Positions 33,626 through 44,384 are shown, counted from the first letter of the stretch. The stretch: DNA of 64,000 bases from Isoetes taiwanensis (GCA_021234155.1 JAJEKV010000046.1:4500665-4564664), one strand, 5' to 3'. Numbers and translations: made by a program. Notes: generated from the sequence alone by a model not told the origin.

Positions 33626-34545
33626 CTATTTTCCCATTTCTTCTTTGATATACTGTACAAATACATCTACATGCTTCTCTTGGAACTGTATTTTCAGCTT
33701 CCCATTAATTTCCTCTGTTTCTTGTTGTCTGTCACTCAAGGTGTGTTCATTCCCCGTGAGTGTCAACTGTATGGGTCTGTGGCTCTCTCTTTTCCCGATC
33801 GGCCATTCTAGGAGCATGAATCCCGATACTATCTCCGTTGCAGTGTCATTCATTATCACATAATCTACTATACTTTTCCCGTGTGCATTCTGGCTCGTGT
33901 ACTTCCCTGACCCTTCCCACCTCTGTACTCCATTGGCTATAGTGACCCCTGTAGTCGAACATATCTCGAGCAGTAGCTCCCCTCTGGCGTTGACTTCTGC
34001 TCTGTCTTCTGTATGTCTATCCCATTCCTCTGATCTTGTCGTGCTAGTCCATTGCCCATTTATGTCTCCCACGCTCATGATTTGTGCCTGTTCCTGCCCT
34101 GTTCTGGCGTTCAGATCACCTATTAATATCATTGGTCCCTGTTCCTTCCATTTCATCATAGTCTCCCCCAATTCTAACAGTTCTAATTTATCACTGCTTG
34201 GTGGATAGTATGCTAAAATCAGAATTAACTCCATTTTGTTCTGTAGTTGTATATTCAAAATCATGTATCTCTTATTGACATCTGATTGCAAAATACATGC
34301 GCTTTTTACTACATTTTCTTTGACATAACAAGCTAATCCCGCACTCCCTCTTCCAATCTTGAAATCTTTGTCCTTCCAGCATGTGAATAGCTGGTACCCT
34401 TCCTCCTCTGGCAGCCGTTTTATGTTGTGCTCCCATGTCTCCACCAGACATATTAGATCACAACTGTGTGCTCCTTCCAGCCTCTCCCCGTCATCCCAAG
34501 GGTACCCAGTACAGTTCCAATACCATATCTTCAGCGTCTCTTTCC
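33626..34545 (-). pseudogene. LINE A endonuclease (ORF2 N-terminus)
   Basis: The frame is open for more than 300 codons from KIWYWNCTGYPWDDGERL. It continues through LICLVETWEHNIKRL, SAGLACYVKENV, ILILAYYPPSSDKLE, GPMILIGDLNARTG and IVDYVIMNDTATEIVSGF to the SHRPI-like block. These are the catalytic blocks of the LINE endonuclease (N, E, Y, D-N, and SD/SHRPI). It nicks target DNA to prime reverse transcription. The same frame stays open upstream through the region coding ORF1 in another frame, which is probably chance or overlap. Confidence 0.87.
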
Positions 34546-35198
34546 TCGAGGTTGCTCCCTCGGGGTCTCCGTGTGTTCTGCTCTGTTTTCCAATCTTCTC
34601 GGTCTCCCTCTTGTCTTCATGGTCGGGGTTGGATCCATGTTCCCGGCTTGTGCTACTCGGTCTACGCCGACCCCTTTTCCCCCTCTTTCTTCCCCTCTGC
34701 ATTGACTCGTGTCGGAGGCTAATGCTGCCATTGCCGTGTTCTCGTGCCCCTGTGCAAGGATCCCCAGTGGGTTGATATTCTCCTTCTCCACATCCGTCGA
34801 CCTCCCTGGTTCCTGAACTCCCGATCTTTGGTCCTGCCCTATTCCTGTCAATTCTCGCACTCTTTTGTGCAGGAACACCTTGCCATTTTTGACCCCCACC
34901 TGTATCCCTGCCTGGTTCAGTTCTCTGGCCTTGGCCAGCTCCCTGTGTAGCCCCTGTCGCTGCATGACTGTTAGGGCTTCCTGTACCTTGATCCCGTTTC
35001 TCAGCCTGGATCCTGTGCGCAACACCCTCTCCTTGGTTGGCCGGTCCCTGAGCGTCAAATTTATGTGCCTCGCCCTCCCCCTCCATTGGCCCGATCGTAC
35101 GTCCTTGACAATGATGCTCCGGTGCTCTTTGAAGACCACCTCTATCACCTCTGCAGTCACTTGGTACGTGTCCTCGTTAGGTTTCTCTGCTATCCCTA
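34531..35198 (-). pseudogene. LINE A ORF1, C-terminal half (RRM/CTD-like)
   Basis: From the insertion site the minus strand reads IGIAEKPNEDTYQVTAEVIE, IIVKDVRSGQWRGRARHI, LRDRPTKERVLRTGSRLRNG, and RQGLHRELAKARELNQAGIQ. It ends in a Pro/Gly/Arg-rich tail and a stop at 34531, just before the ORF2 endonuclease. The order is that of L1 ORF1p-type RNA-binding proteins (RRM followed by a C-terminal domain). The N-terminal half is at 39795-40152, beyond the inserted LTR element, and the frame matches across the insertion. Confidence 0.75.
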
Positions 35199-35997
35199 TG
35201 TTACGGTCCAAGGGCAAGTCGCGCTTGCCGACCTTGGGACCAGGGGTTCGCCATGGGAATGCCACGGGGTGGCCTGGGAATGTCCTATGCGGCAATACCG
35301 CCTAGGGGCGGCGTGGGGATAATTTTTAAATAAGAGAAGTTTCGTATGTTAACTTGCTATTTAATTAAATTATAAAGTTTCGTGTTAAAAACCACTCAAC
35401 CATTGGAAAAGGGGTGTGAGGTGGCGGAAACCCATTGGATGGGTCAAGCCAAAAGGCTTTTTCACTAAATCTGATCGCAGCCTATTGTGGAACGGCCGGA
35501 TCAGCGAAAAGGGGTCAGATCTGAGCTATTCCTGCTCAATCCAAGCTAAAGAAAGGACCCATAGGCCTTTTTCGGCCTATTCTTGACCCTAGTGGCTCCA
35601 TAAAAGACTTTGGAGACGTTTTCTGGAGGAAGAGTTTTTGTCTTGATGCAAGCGGTTGGAGCAGACCGCCTTGGCTGGACTGTCAGATTCTCTACTGCCA
35701 GGGGTTTCGGCCCATTGTGAGTTGTTTGGGAAGCAACTCGTGTGATTCTGAGCTGTTTCATTATTGAGTGATAGCTCAAGGAGACGTTCGGTTTTGGAGA
35801 GTATTCTGGACTGTCTTAAAGCAATACTGCTACTGCAGTATTAGTTCTAGCGATAGAACTTTTTGAAGCAGGGCTTCAAGCTAATCCCGGGGATTAGTTT
35901 TTCAGTTGTGCGTGGGGAGTTCTGGGAACTCAAGGCTGCGGGGAACTCAGGGGAGTTCAAGGTAGTGCAACTGACTCTACTTTCAGTAGGTGTAACA
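35199..35997 (+). repeat. 5' LTR of G2
   Basis: Starts TGTTACGGTCC and ends GGTGTAACA. The first 480 bp differ from the 3' LTR at only about three positions. From about 35679 onwards the two LTRs differ at many substitutions and small indels. Confidence 0.95.
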
Positions 35998-36000
35998 ATT

Positions 36001-36013
36001 TGGTATCAGAGCC
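36001..36013 (+). other. Primer binding site for initiator tRNA-Met
   Basis: TGGTATCAGAGCC begins three bases after the 5' LTR. It is complementary to the 3' end of initiator methionine tRNA, the usual primer for plant LTR retrotransposons. Confidence 0.93.
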
Positions 36014-36025
36014 AAGTTGAGACCT

Positions 36026-37345
36026 ATGGCTGATCCGACATCGCAGCCAATTGATGGGTTGCCATCTGTTGCCTTAACAGATGGCATAATCCCGGCGCTT
36101 CGCGATATTCATTTGGAGGACTTACCTCCATTTGATTTTGAGACCTTGTTGCGGGAGCAACCTAGTGTGGGGTTGTCTCCTCCCATTGTTAGTGAGCAAC
36201 CTAGTAGTGATGCCGGACACCCTGGGGGTGACCCAGTTTCACAAGTAGGTTTGGTTACTAGCGAGGCTAGTACAGTTGTCAGTGGAGTAAGCTCAGGAAG
36301 CAATACTTCAGCAGCACCGTTATTGGCGACTGCAACAACAGTTACTACAGTTCGAGGAGGTTCTCAAGAAGAGCAATCTTCGGTTGTTAGAACTCTCGAA
36401 AATATGCAAAGGCAAATGAGTCAGTGGATGTTCGAAAGTGCTGCCCGGGAGCGGCGTCTTAGGGACTCTATTGATCAGCTTATGCGAAACTCTAGAAGTA
36501 TTCCAAATACTTCGACAACCCAACCGGTACGGGGTACCGCTAGGGGAAGGCCAGTTGTGAGTGTACCACTTGGAGTTGGTCGCTCTACACTGGACGCAGC
36601 CCGAAGAGACTGTGAATGGGCTTTCGGAGGAAGAAATCAAAGCTCTGGAGAAAATGAAAATGCCGGAGTTTGATGGAACAGGGACACCAGAGGATGCGAT
36701 GCTCTGGTTGGGCCGCATGAAGTTATACTATGCGGCTACTAAGAAAGGTGACACTGCAAAAGTTTTGCATGCCTCTCTTAAGTTGAAGGGTCTTTGCCGG
36801 CTTAGGTGGTGGGCTATCCACCAAACGGCGGGGAAGACCTTTCGGTCTTGGACAGACTTCTGCAAGCGATTCAAAGATGAGTATGCGCCTCACTTTGATA
36901 GCCGCCATGCACTGATATCCCTTCGAGTCGGTGCAAATTGGGCTTTACGGGGAGTATGTGAGTAAACTCGAGGGGTTGTTCGCAAGACTTCTCGATCTTA
37001 CCCCCGGATGAGGGTGGACCATTTGTTAATGGTGCGAAAGAAGTCGACATCAAAGGCGCTTGTTGCAATGGAGAACCCACGGGCTTCGAGGCGATTGGAG
37101 CTTGCAAGGAAACTAGTTGGTCGAGAGGAACCTCGAAGACCAAAAAGTTTTGATTGGAAATCAAAAGCGACGAGAGAATAATGGGGATGGAGGGTCATCA
37201 ATAAAAGCGGCGAAATCAATCGAATAAAAAAAGCCATGGGCGGTCGAAAGGTCGAGCGGAAAAAAGGCGACTATAAAGTGCTATAGCGCGCCAAGGCATG
37301 GGCCATTATGCGAAGAGAATGTCCTAAGCCACAAAAGCCAAAGAA
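36026..37345 (+). pseudogene. G2 gag
   Basis: The ATG at 36026 opens MADPTSQPIDGLPSVALTDG, followed by a serine/threonine-rich N-terminal region with LENMQRQMSQWMFESAARER. After a frameshift near 36610 the retrotransposon gag core reads KMKMPEFDGTGTPEDAMLWL, KLKGLCRLRWWAIHQTAGKT and FKDEYAPHF. After another break the stretch DHLLMVRKKSTSKALVAMEN follows, and a damaged CCHC knuckle (KCY, then QGMGHYAK, then ECPKPQKPKK in shifted frames) lies at about 37278-37345. The protein cannot be made whole. Confidence 0.85.
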
Positions 37346-37759
37346 GGCGGTGGTGGGGCAAAATATCTTTGGTGGGTATCAAAAGCGGTCAGGACACATC
37401 TGACAAAGACACTCATATAGCACCCCATATGGCGGCTTGTTTAAGGTGTTCTTGGTACTAGCACATGGTAATTAGGTAATCAATAGAAATATGTAACAAC
37501 TCCAACTAATAACAAGTGGAATACTATGATAGAAAAGTACATCCAGGGTGCTGATCTAAGTCTTTGGGGGCAGCGTTTTTTTGATACCCACTAGCATACT
37601 TTTGCCCAGCTGCGACGGCCAAAACACCATCGGATGGTGAAGCGGTGAAGACACTTGTCGGCCATCGCGAGAGAAAGAAAGCATGGTAAATGATTCTTCT
37701 AAAGTTTTTCTTTGGTAAAGTCATACGTGTTCTAGGTAGAATCAAAGGAAAAGAAGCGT

Positions 37760-38850
37760 GATTGTTCTTATTGATTCAGTGACAGCGACAATTTCTTGTC
37801 TGCAGACTTAGCGAGGGAGCTAGGCCTAGAGCTGACGAAGGTGACTCCGTATGTGGTTGAAGGGGAGGCGGGGCCTCAGGTTCAACGTGGAGATCAACAA
37901 GCGCAGGGCGTAGACTTGATACTTCAAGATAGAAGTTCACCTAAAGCAGTACAATTTAAAATTGATGTTGATTTAATCAATTTGAAACGTTATGATGTCA
38001 TTTTGGGAATAAAGTGGCTTCAAAGCTGCCGCGTCAAGCTCATTGATTGGGCATCCCATGTATTAACTTTTGAGTTAGAAGATACTAAGTCTGTCAGTAT
38101 ACAAGGATCACCATATGTGGGATCCGGGAAATTGTTATCGGCCACTCAGGCCAAAACTGCTTTTAGAGTGAATAATAATCAAGTTTTCGGAATTTATGTA
38201 TATGATAATGAAATATGTGTTAAAACTTGTAATTCACTTATAGAGCAATTGGATGATAGCTCTCAGCTTCATCCTCAATTACTTGATCTTTTGGAAAGAT
38301 ACAAGGATGTGTTTCCCGAGGAGTTGCCTATAGGGCCACCTCCGTCAAGGGGAGTGGAGCATGAGATAGATCTCGAGCCTGGAACTAAACCAATGGCAAG
38401 AGCCCCTTATCGCTTGAGTCCTCTGGAGTTAGAGGAAGTCAAAAAGCAAGTTGGGGAATTACTTGGGAAAGGGTTTATCCAACCGAGTAAATCTCCTTTT
38501 GCAGCTCCAGTGTTGTTGGTTAAGAAAAAGATAATACTATGCATGTGCATAGATTAAAACTTAACAAAGCAACCGTAAATGATAGATATCCTTTGCCCGC
38601 GGATTGACGATATTTTTAGATCGTCTAGGTGGTGCATCTTGGTTCACCAAGATTGATTTGAGAAGTGGATACCATCAAATCAAAATCCGTCAAGGTGATG
38701 AGCCAAAAACAGCTTTTCGAACTCATCAAGGTCATTATGAGTTCCTGGTTATGCCGTTTGGTCTCACCAATGCGCCAGCTACATTCATGAGGTTAATGAA
38801 CCGAGTATTTGCGGATTCTAGACACTCGTGTTCGGCAGTTGCGCAATAGA
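37760..38850 (+). pseudogene. G2 protease and truncated reverse transcriptase
   Basis: LIDSVTATIS at about 37768 is the degraded protease active site (LIDSGAT expected). Then comes LSADLARELGL after a shift, YDVILGIKWLQSCRVKLIDW, and the RT entry LLERYKDVFPEELPIGPPPS, HEIDLEPGTKPMARAPYRLS and GFIQPSKSPFAAPVLLVKKK. After a break near 38555 it reads [20 protein letters not shown] (first catalytic aspartate) and [20 protein letters not shown]. The reading stops before the YVDD block. Sequence then jumps to the chromodomain remnant. Confidence 0.88.
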
Positions 38851-38945
38851 GATATTCGTGAATATCTGGTCTTGTGGTGAGGCGGTCTCCTCACGGATGC
38901 CACTTGGGAGACGGATGAGTTTGTGCAACGTTTTCCTCCTTTGAA
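38820..38945 (+). pseudogene. G2 chromodomain remnant
   Basis: In one frame [17 protein letters not shown], then (one stop) GGLLTDATWETDEFVQRFPP. This is the pattern of the integrase C-terminal chromodomain in plant chromoviruses (EYLVKWxxxxxxxATWE). It directly follows the broken RT at about 38815, so a deletion of roughly 2 kb or more joined the two. Confidence 0.8.
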
Positions 38946-38971
38946 CCTCTAGACCTTGAGGACAAGGTCCT

Positions 38972-38988
38972 AAGGGGAGGGGAGGAAA
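38972..38988 (+). other. Polypurine tract of G2
   Basis: AAGGGGAGGGGAGGAAA lies directly before the 3' LTR, where plus-strand DNA synthesis is primed. Confidence 0.9.
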
Positions 38989-38989
38989 T

Positions 38990-39789
38990 TGTTACGGTCC
39001 AAGGGCAAGTCGCGCTTGCCGACCTTGGGACCAGGGGTTCGCCATGGGAATGCCACGGGGTGGCCTGGGAATGTCCTATGCGGCAATACCGCCTAGGGGC
39101 GGCGTGGGGATAATTTTTAAATAAGAGAAGTTTCGTATGTTAACTTGCTATTTAATTAAATTATAAAGTTTCGTGTTAAAAACCACTCAACCATTGGAAA
39201 AGGGGTGTGAGGTGGCGGAAACCCATTGGATGGGTCAAGCCAAAAGGCTTTTTCACTAAATCTGATCGCAGCCTATTGTGGAACGGCCGGATCAGCGAAA
39301 AGGGGTCGGATCTGAGCTATTCCTGCTCAACCCAAGCTAAAGAAATGACCCATAGGCCTTTTTCGGCCTATTCTTGACCCTAGTGGCTCCATAAAAGACT
39401 TTGGAGACGTTTTCTGGAGGAAGAGTTTTTGTCTTGATGCAAGCGGTTGGAGCAGACCGCCTTGGCTGGGTTTGTCGAATTCTCTTGCCCGGGGGGTTTA
39501 GGCCCATTGTGAGTTGTTTGGGAAGCAACTTCGTGTGATTCTCGGAAATTTGTTTCATTATTGGTGATAGCTCAAGGAGGCGTTCGGTTTTGGAGAGTAT
39601 TAGATCGTCTTAAAGCAATCTGCTCTTTGCGGTATTAGTTCTAGTGATAGAACTTTTGAAGCGGGGGCTTCAAGCTAATCCAGGGATTAGTTTTTGATTG
39701 TGCGTGGGGAGTTCGGGAACTCAAGGCTGCGGGAACTTCGGGGAGTTCAAGGTAGTGCAAGCCCGACTCTACTTTCGATAAGCGTAACA
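38990..39789 (+). repeat. 3' LTR of G2
   Basis: Starts TGTTACGGTCC and ends AAGCGTAACA. It is a partner to the 5' LTR with strongly uneven divergence (see findings). Confidence 0.95.
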
Positions 39790-39794
39790 CCCTA

Positions 39795-40152
39795 TCACCC
39801 TAACGTCATGCCTAATTCTATTCTGTTCCTAATACTCTATAATATGCGGTTTTATTTTATCAAATGATTCCCATGCATTCAATTGAACATTTCCTTTCTC
39901 TAATTCAACCAACCTATTCAGAATTTTGGCTTTCTCCTCCTCAATCTCGTCCATTCTGCTTTTGCATTTCCTCGCTTGTCTTTTCCCTCCTACTATCCTC
40001 CGTCCATCTTTGGCGATGGCTACTTTGTTACGATTGGTGATTCGCCCGGCGTGTTGAGTGCATCCATCTTTGGGTATCCTAGTCTCATTTTGCTTGTTTA
40101 TCGTGCTAGAATCTCTCGAGGTCATGTTGGCTTCTTTGGTGCTTTTGCGCAT
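39795..40152 (-). pseudogene. LINE A ORF1, N-terminal half (coiled coil)
   Basis: An ATG at 40150-40152 opens a basic N-terminus (MRKSTKEANMTSRDSST), then a coiled-coil stretch MDEIEEEKAKILNRLVELEK. One stop (TAG) follows EY at 39829, after which the frame continues EQNRIRHDVRVIG up to the inserted element. It resumes as IAEKPNEDTYQ beyond it. Charged coiled coil followed by RRM is the layout of L1 ORF1p. Confidence 0.75.
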
Positions 40153-40544
40153 CTGCTCTCTTTATCGACTAAGGTTGGTGCTTTCGCCATAGCCGAGGAT
40201 GCGGTATTTGTATTCTTCGTCCGGGTGATCACTACAGACTGTACGATGCGATATTGCCATATTCATTCTATTAAGTATATCACAGAAACCCTCAAGCGGT
40301 CAGTTAATTGAAATTCACGGTTAATCCACGATTTTGAATTTTGAATATTAGAATAATTAGTTTATTAATTATTACGCCTCCACTATTTATTATTTGTTAC
40401 GTCGCCGAGTCTCGGTATCCCCCGTTCTCTAATGATTGGCTGGCGATGATCTCCTTCTTTTATGTCATGGGATTCGGTGCTCGTCCTCTTGCGTTTATTT
40501 ATGTATTTGTCCATACATGACCTAGCCTGGGGCCGTATACTGTA

Positions 40545-41010
40545 CCTGTGTGTATTTGAGTTTGTAGTGGTACGGATACCAGTTGGTGGGTCTAGCCCTC
40601 GCTATCCTGGCGTACGGCGGAGGCTGAGCCTCTCTGTCCCGGAACTTATTCCGTCCGCTTTTTACTCTTACGTTTTCGCATTTCGCAATTTGTGCATTTT
40701 GCACTTGTTTTTGAGTTTATAGTGGTCCAGATTTACCAGTTGGTGGGTCTAGCCCTCGCTATCTGGTGTCTGGTAATTTGGGCCTCTATGTCCCGTATCT
40801 TATTCTGTCCACCTTTTACTCTCACGATCTTGCGACCTTATATATTTTACCTTTTCTAGATTTAGAGTGGTCCAGTTTACCAGTTGGTGGGTCTAGCCCT
40901 CACTATACTGGCGTGCGGCAGAGGTTGGAACTCTCTGTTCCGCACTTTATGTTGTCCGCTCTTGCTCCTATGATTTGCCTTTCTCCCATTTGCTTTCATT
41001 GTCCGTTCCT
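40545..41010 (-). repeat. Three tandem monomers (144-157 bp) upstream of LINE A ORF1
   Basis: The shared anchor CCAGTTGGTGGGTCTAGCCC occurs at 40579, 40736 and 40880, each preceded by GAGT..TAGTGGT and followed by a TCTGTCCCG-like block. The monomers lie about 390 bases upstream of the LINE A ORF1 start in the direction of transcription. That is where 5' untranslated monomers would be. Confidence 0.8.
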
Positions 41011-42008
41011 CACTGTTTTTGTCGTCCATGTATCTGTTCATGTCCATCTGCATTTTGTCTGTATGTCGGCCTTACACGTCGTTGTTTTCGGCTGCCTTCT
41101 GTTTACCTTTCTCCCGTCAGTTTTGACTTCTGAGTCCATCCCGAGTCCACCACCTTTGTCCTCTTTTTCGTTTAGCGTTGATTCTGTGATTCCCACCTGT
41201 TTATTTATCCTTTACCATTGAGCATGCTGGTCTCGATACATGCTTTTCAATATCCACCTATTTCCACCTGTTTATTTATCCTTTTCACCAATCTGCCTGC
41301 TGTTATGAATATCTGCCTTCTCTATTTCCTACTGCTTCTGTGTATCTTAACTATTCCTTGCTCCTATGTATCTGTTCATGTGTTCTGTAGTTGCTATCTT
41401 GTTTAACTAATATCTTTACTGCCGCGCCTTCTGTCACCGTTCCCTGCATTTGGGTGGATACCATACTGTGTACTAACCGTGCACAAAGAGAACTTACCAT
41501 TTGTTAACTTGTAACAGTTTGTTAGTCGCCCAATTTGTACATCTTACGAAAAATAAAATCGTGTAAAAGATAGTTCATGGAAAAGCTAACCATCCCTATT
41601 CTTATCGATGGGGATAGTGTCCAAATATACGTTAAGAGTCATTTCTGCATATTCTCGTATACCATCCTATACAGTTTTGTAGAATCATCACAGAAAGGTG
41701 TGGAGAAATCTACAGCTACATTGCTAATTGATTACATTCCGTCTAGAGTGATCTAAGAGACATAGATAAGTGAATATAGTACTTTACTTTAAAGGGAAAG
41801 TAATTCACACTAAGAACAGTCAATCTGCGATACATAGAGGAGCTGTATTTCATGCATCATTCTAACTTTATATTCAAAAAAAGTGGCTTTCCACAGCTAC
41901 ATATTTTGGCGTATTCATCCATCCTTAAACACGACTATTTCTCAAAACATAGTTTTTGTTTCTTTTCTGCATGGATTTACCCGCATCACCTAAACAAGCT
42001 GATACATA
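41011..42008. other. Probable LINE A 5' flank, otherwise nothing
   Basis: Pyrimidine-rich DNA with a short duplication, CCACCTGTTTATTTATCCTTT, at about 41198 and 41267. No gene is recognised, and the LINE 5' end could not be fixed. Confidence 0.4.
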
Positions 42009-42220
42009 TTACTTATCTTTGGCAGTTGCCAGAAAATCACTGGTGAAGCTGAAGCTAAAAAGATTGATATAAAAGACGAACAGAAAAACAGAAGAGAACA
42101 AAATAAAAAACATAGCATTTAACCCTTCAAGCCCCTCCGTTCTTGCCCTGCATCCCACCATTTCCTTGTTTCTTACTCCCGGCGATTTACTTCTTTTGCT
42201 TTTTTCTGTAGACGGCTCTC

Positions 42221-42836
42221 CTATTTTCTTGACCTTCTCCAAATTCCTCCCCATGTAAGCTCGGCACATAAAATCAACTGGATTTTTTCGCAGCAATATA
42301 TGCATACTTTGCCAAAATCACATATCATAAGATTATGCTGGTAACTGGAAGACTTCTGTATTGCTGCATGTATCTGGAGTCGATTGAAGCATTGCATCGT
42401 CCTGTCCATGTCCTGGCACCGGACTGAATCATTCTTGTCTCCTAGGACTCCAAGCACTCCTAGCAGCCCGAGATTATAGCCATGATCCCGCATTGGTTGT
42501 GCATGGTGAATGCGATCACAAAATAGGCAGTGAACTCGTCCACAACTTATGCATGATGACAGACCTCGGCCTAAACACAAACAATCTGGCTCACAAATAC
42601 ACCATGGGTTAAGATCTTCGAGATCAGGGTTATAAGGCACTGTGAGGTTGCCCGGGACCCCAGATCTTGGGCGCTTCTTGACATTATGCCTTTCCCCATC
42701 GCTGTCGACGACAACTTTCTTCCCTTTATCCATTTTCTGCTTCCGAGCTGAGCTGGAATCAGGCTGGCGCTTTCCTGCTGAACCTGAACTCAAGAGGTCG
42801 AGAAATCTTGAAGGCGGAGCTTCACACTTCGTCTTC
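42221..42836 (-). CDS. Unknown cysteine-rich protein, exon or pseudogene
   Basis: This minus-strand frame is open for about 205 codons, with no ATG before MDKGKKVVVDSDGER (ATG at 42733). A lysine-rich, nuclear-signal-like N-terminus (NVKKRPRSG) precedes NPWCICEPDCLCLGRGLSSC and ISCGRVHCLFCDRIHH, then DHGYNLGLLGVLGVLGDKND. At least seven cysteines and several histidines are spaced like a zinc-binding module. Later residues (CIYCCEKIQLILCAELTWGG) may run into an intron. A possible acceptor precedes 42836. I do not recognise the family, and codon use looks gene-like. Confidence 0.4.
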
Positions 42837-42899
42837 TCCTCATTATCACTGTGCTATAACCTTTAGGGTTACGAAATCTATCTAAATTTCCGCTTCTTT

Positions 42900-43640
42900 A
42901 TTACGCCCGTCTGTCTTAAATGCTGGTCTTGTCTTATCCTGTCCTTCGGATTTTCGTGTGCGTATATCAGCCACCTGTCCACTATCTGCTTCACTGACAC
43001 ACGTACGTTTTCCTCCCCTTCTCTATATTTTCATTATTACCCTTTTCCTAGGTCTAATGATTATGACGACACGTCGGACCGGTCAGACGTGCTAATTCCC
43101 TACATTTTATTTTATATTTTTTATTATTATTTTCTCACGGCCTCTCCCGATTTTGCCACGTATCCCATCCCTTTTCGCTATTCAAGCAAATTTAAATTCA
43201 ATTATTTGTCATTTTATATTATATGATATTATGTTATGCACCCTTTTTTTTTCTTATAGCGGATATGTAGTTTAAAATCGCCGAGTGCCGGAATCTCGAG
43301 TTCCTTTCCCTGGTGTTTCCCTTCATGCGAGCTTCCACCATCTTCCTATGATCCAACAATGCCATATTATGATAGTGCCGTATTTAATCTATTCTATTAT
43401 TTTTGTATCAACCGTTTGTCTTGATACAAAACCTGGATGGCATATTCATACACAGACAATCGACTACTCCCTCTCAACCCGAACACGGTTATTGTATTTC
43501 AAATCTACACTATTTTACATACAGAGATGTACTTACCTGGTATCGCTATCGATCGCCCATACACACCCGATCATTACCATCGCCCATCGCCCATCGCCCA
43601 TTATCCAAAATCTGAGTTTATCTTAAAATAATTATGCATT
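42900..43640. other. Unassigned
   Basis: AT-rich DNA with a short CGCCCATCGCCCAT repeat at about 43571-43600. A segment near 43280 (CGCCGAGTGCCGG) resembles 40393, suggesting another piece of the same repeat family. Confidence 0.35.
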
Positions 43641-43649
43641 AATGGCTTT

Positions 43650-44205
43650 ACATTCATCATGCTGAAGGTCTTTCATCATATAAAAGAGTCTGGAGGCTGA
43701 AAATCAGATGCCCAAAAGCAATTCACAAAGAGGTATCATCTCAGAATTGAAACAGGTCGTTGGACTACAGATGGAGGGCAAGGAATCCCCTGGCATGAGA
43801 GAATATGCCAGTGTTGCCACATGCTGACAGTAGAGGATGAGCACCATGCTCTGCAAGAGTGTCCGGCATATACACATATCCGAGCAACACATGCTGATCT
43901 TAGATGCTCTGCGGCACCGCTGCATCAATTGCTGGCATCGCCAATGGTTGCACGTCTCGCATCCTACATTTTGTAAGTCTCTACCGTCAGAGAATCCCTT
44001 ACAGGACAAGGGATCTGAGAGCCTACTACCAGGGTTTTTCCTCCCATGTGGGGGTTTTTTCATCCCAGTAGTAGGGACACATTGTATAGTAGCATTTGTC
44101 TTTTTGGTGTGGTTTTATCTGCTTTGTGTACTGCATGTACCGTCTCATAGGTCAAGTTTGGCCTCCGCGGATGTTAAAATATACTTCCTTCCTTCCTTCT
44201 GAAAA
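43650..44205 (+). pseudogene. LINE B C-terminus and 3' end with (CTTC)n tail
   Basis: On the plus strand VEDEHHALQECPAYTHIRAT is the end of the LINE zinc finger, and HADLRCSAAPLHQLL follows. The 3' untranslated region contains a hairpin (CTACTACCAGGG at 44023 and CCCAGTAGTAG at 44064). It ends CTCCGCGGATGTTAAAATAT with CTTC units. It is the plus-strand counterpart of the copies at 20 and 52 kb. Confidence 0.75.
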
Positions 44206-44384
44206 AGCCCTGAGGCATGTCCAAAAAAACTTTAACATAAAAAAATCCGGAGAAGAGAGCCGAAGTTTGCATCACTTCTCTTGTTCATAAGTTGCAACGT
44301 TGATAAAGGCTCGAAAGATTTTTTTTTTACGAAAAGAAAAAAAATAGAACATGCAAACCTGAGGCATACTATGTATGCGATGTA

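Larger units (their letters stand above)
35194..39794 (+). mobile_element. LTR retrotransposon G2 (Ty3/gypsy chromovirus), internally deleted, TSD CCCTA
   Basis: A 4591-bp element (35199-39789) is flanked by the 5-bp duplication CCCTA at 35194-35198 and 39790-39794. It carries 799- and 800-bp LTRs starting TGTTACGG and ending GTAACA. The order is LTR, initiator-Met primer site, gag, protease, part of RT, chromodomain remnant, polypurine tract, LTR. RT after the NAPATF block, RNase H and integrase are absent. It interrupts ORF1 of LINE A, which reads in the opposite direction, so it is younger than that LINE. Confidence 0.95.

Noticed and set aside
33353-34775. Long plus-strand ORFs between 33.3 and 35.3 kb
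   Set aside because: They are antisense to the LINE A endonuclease and ORF1, whose domains are clear on the minus strand.
36026-38850. Programmed frameshifting in G2
   Set aside because: There are many shifts and stops at unrelated places, and large domains are missing. Decay or sequence error explains them better.
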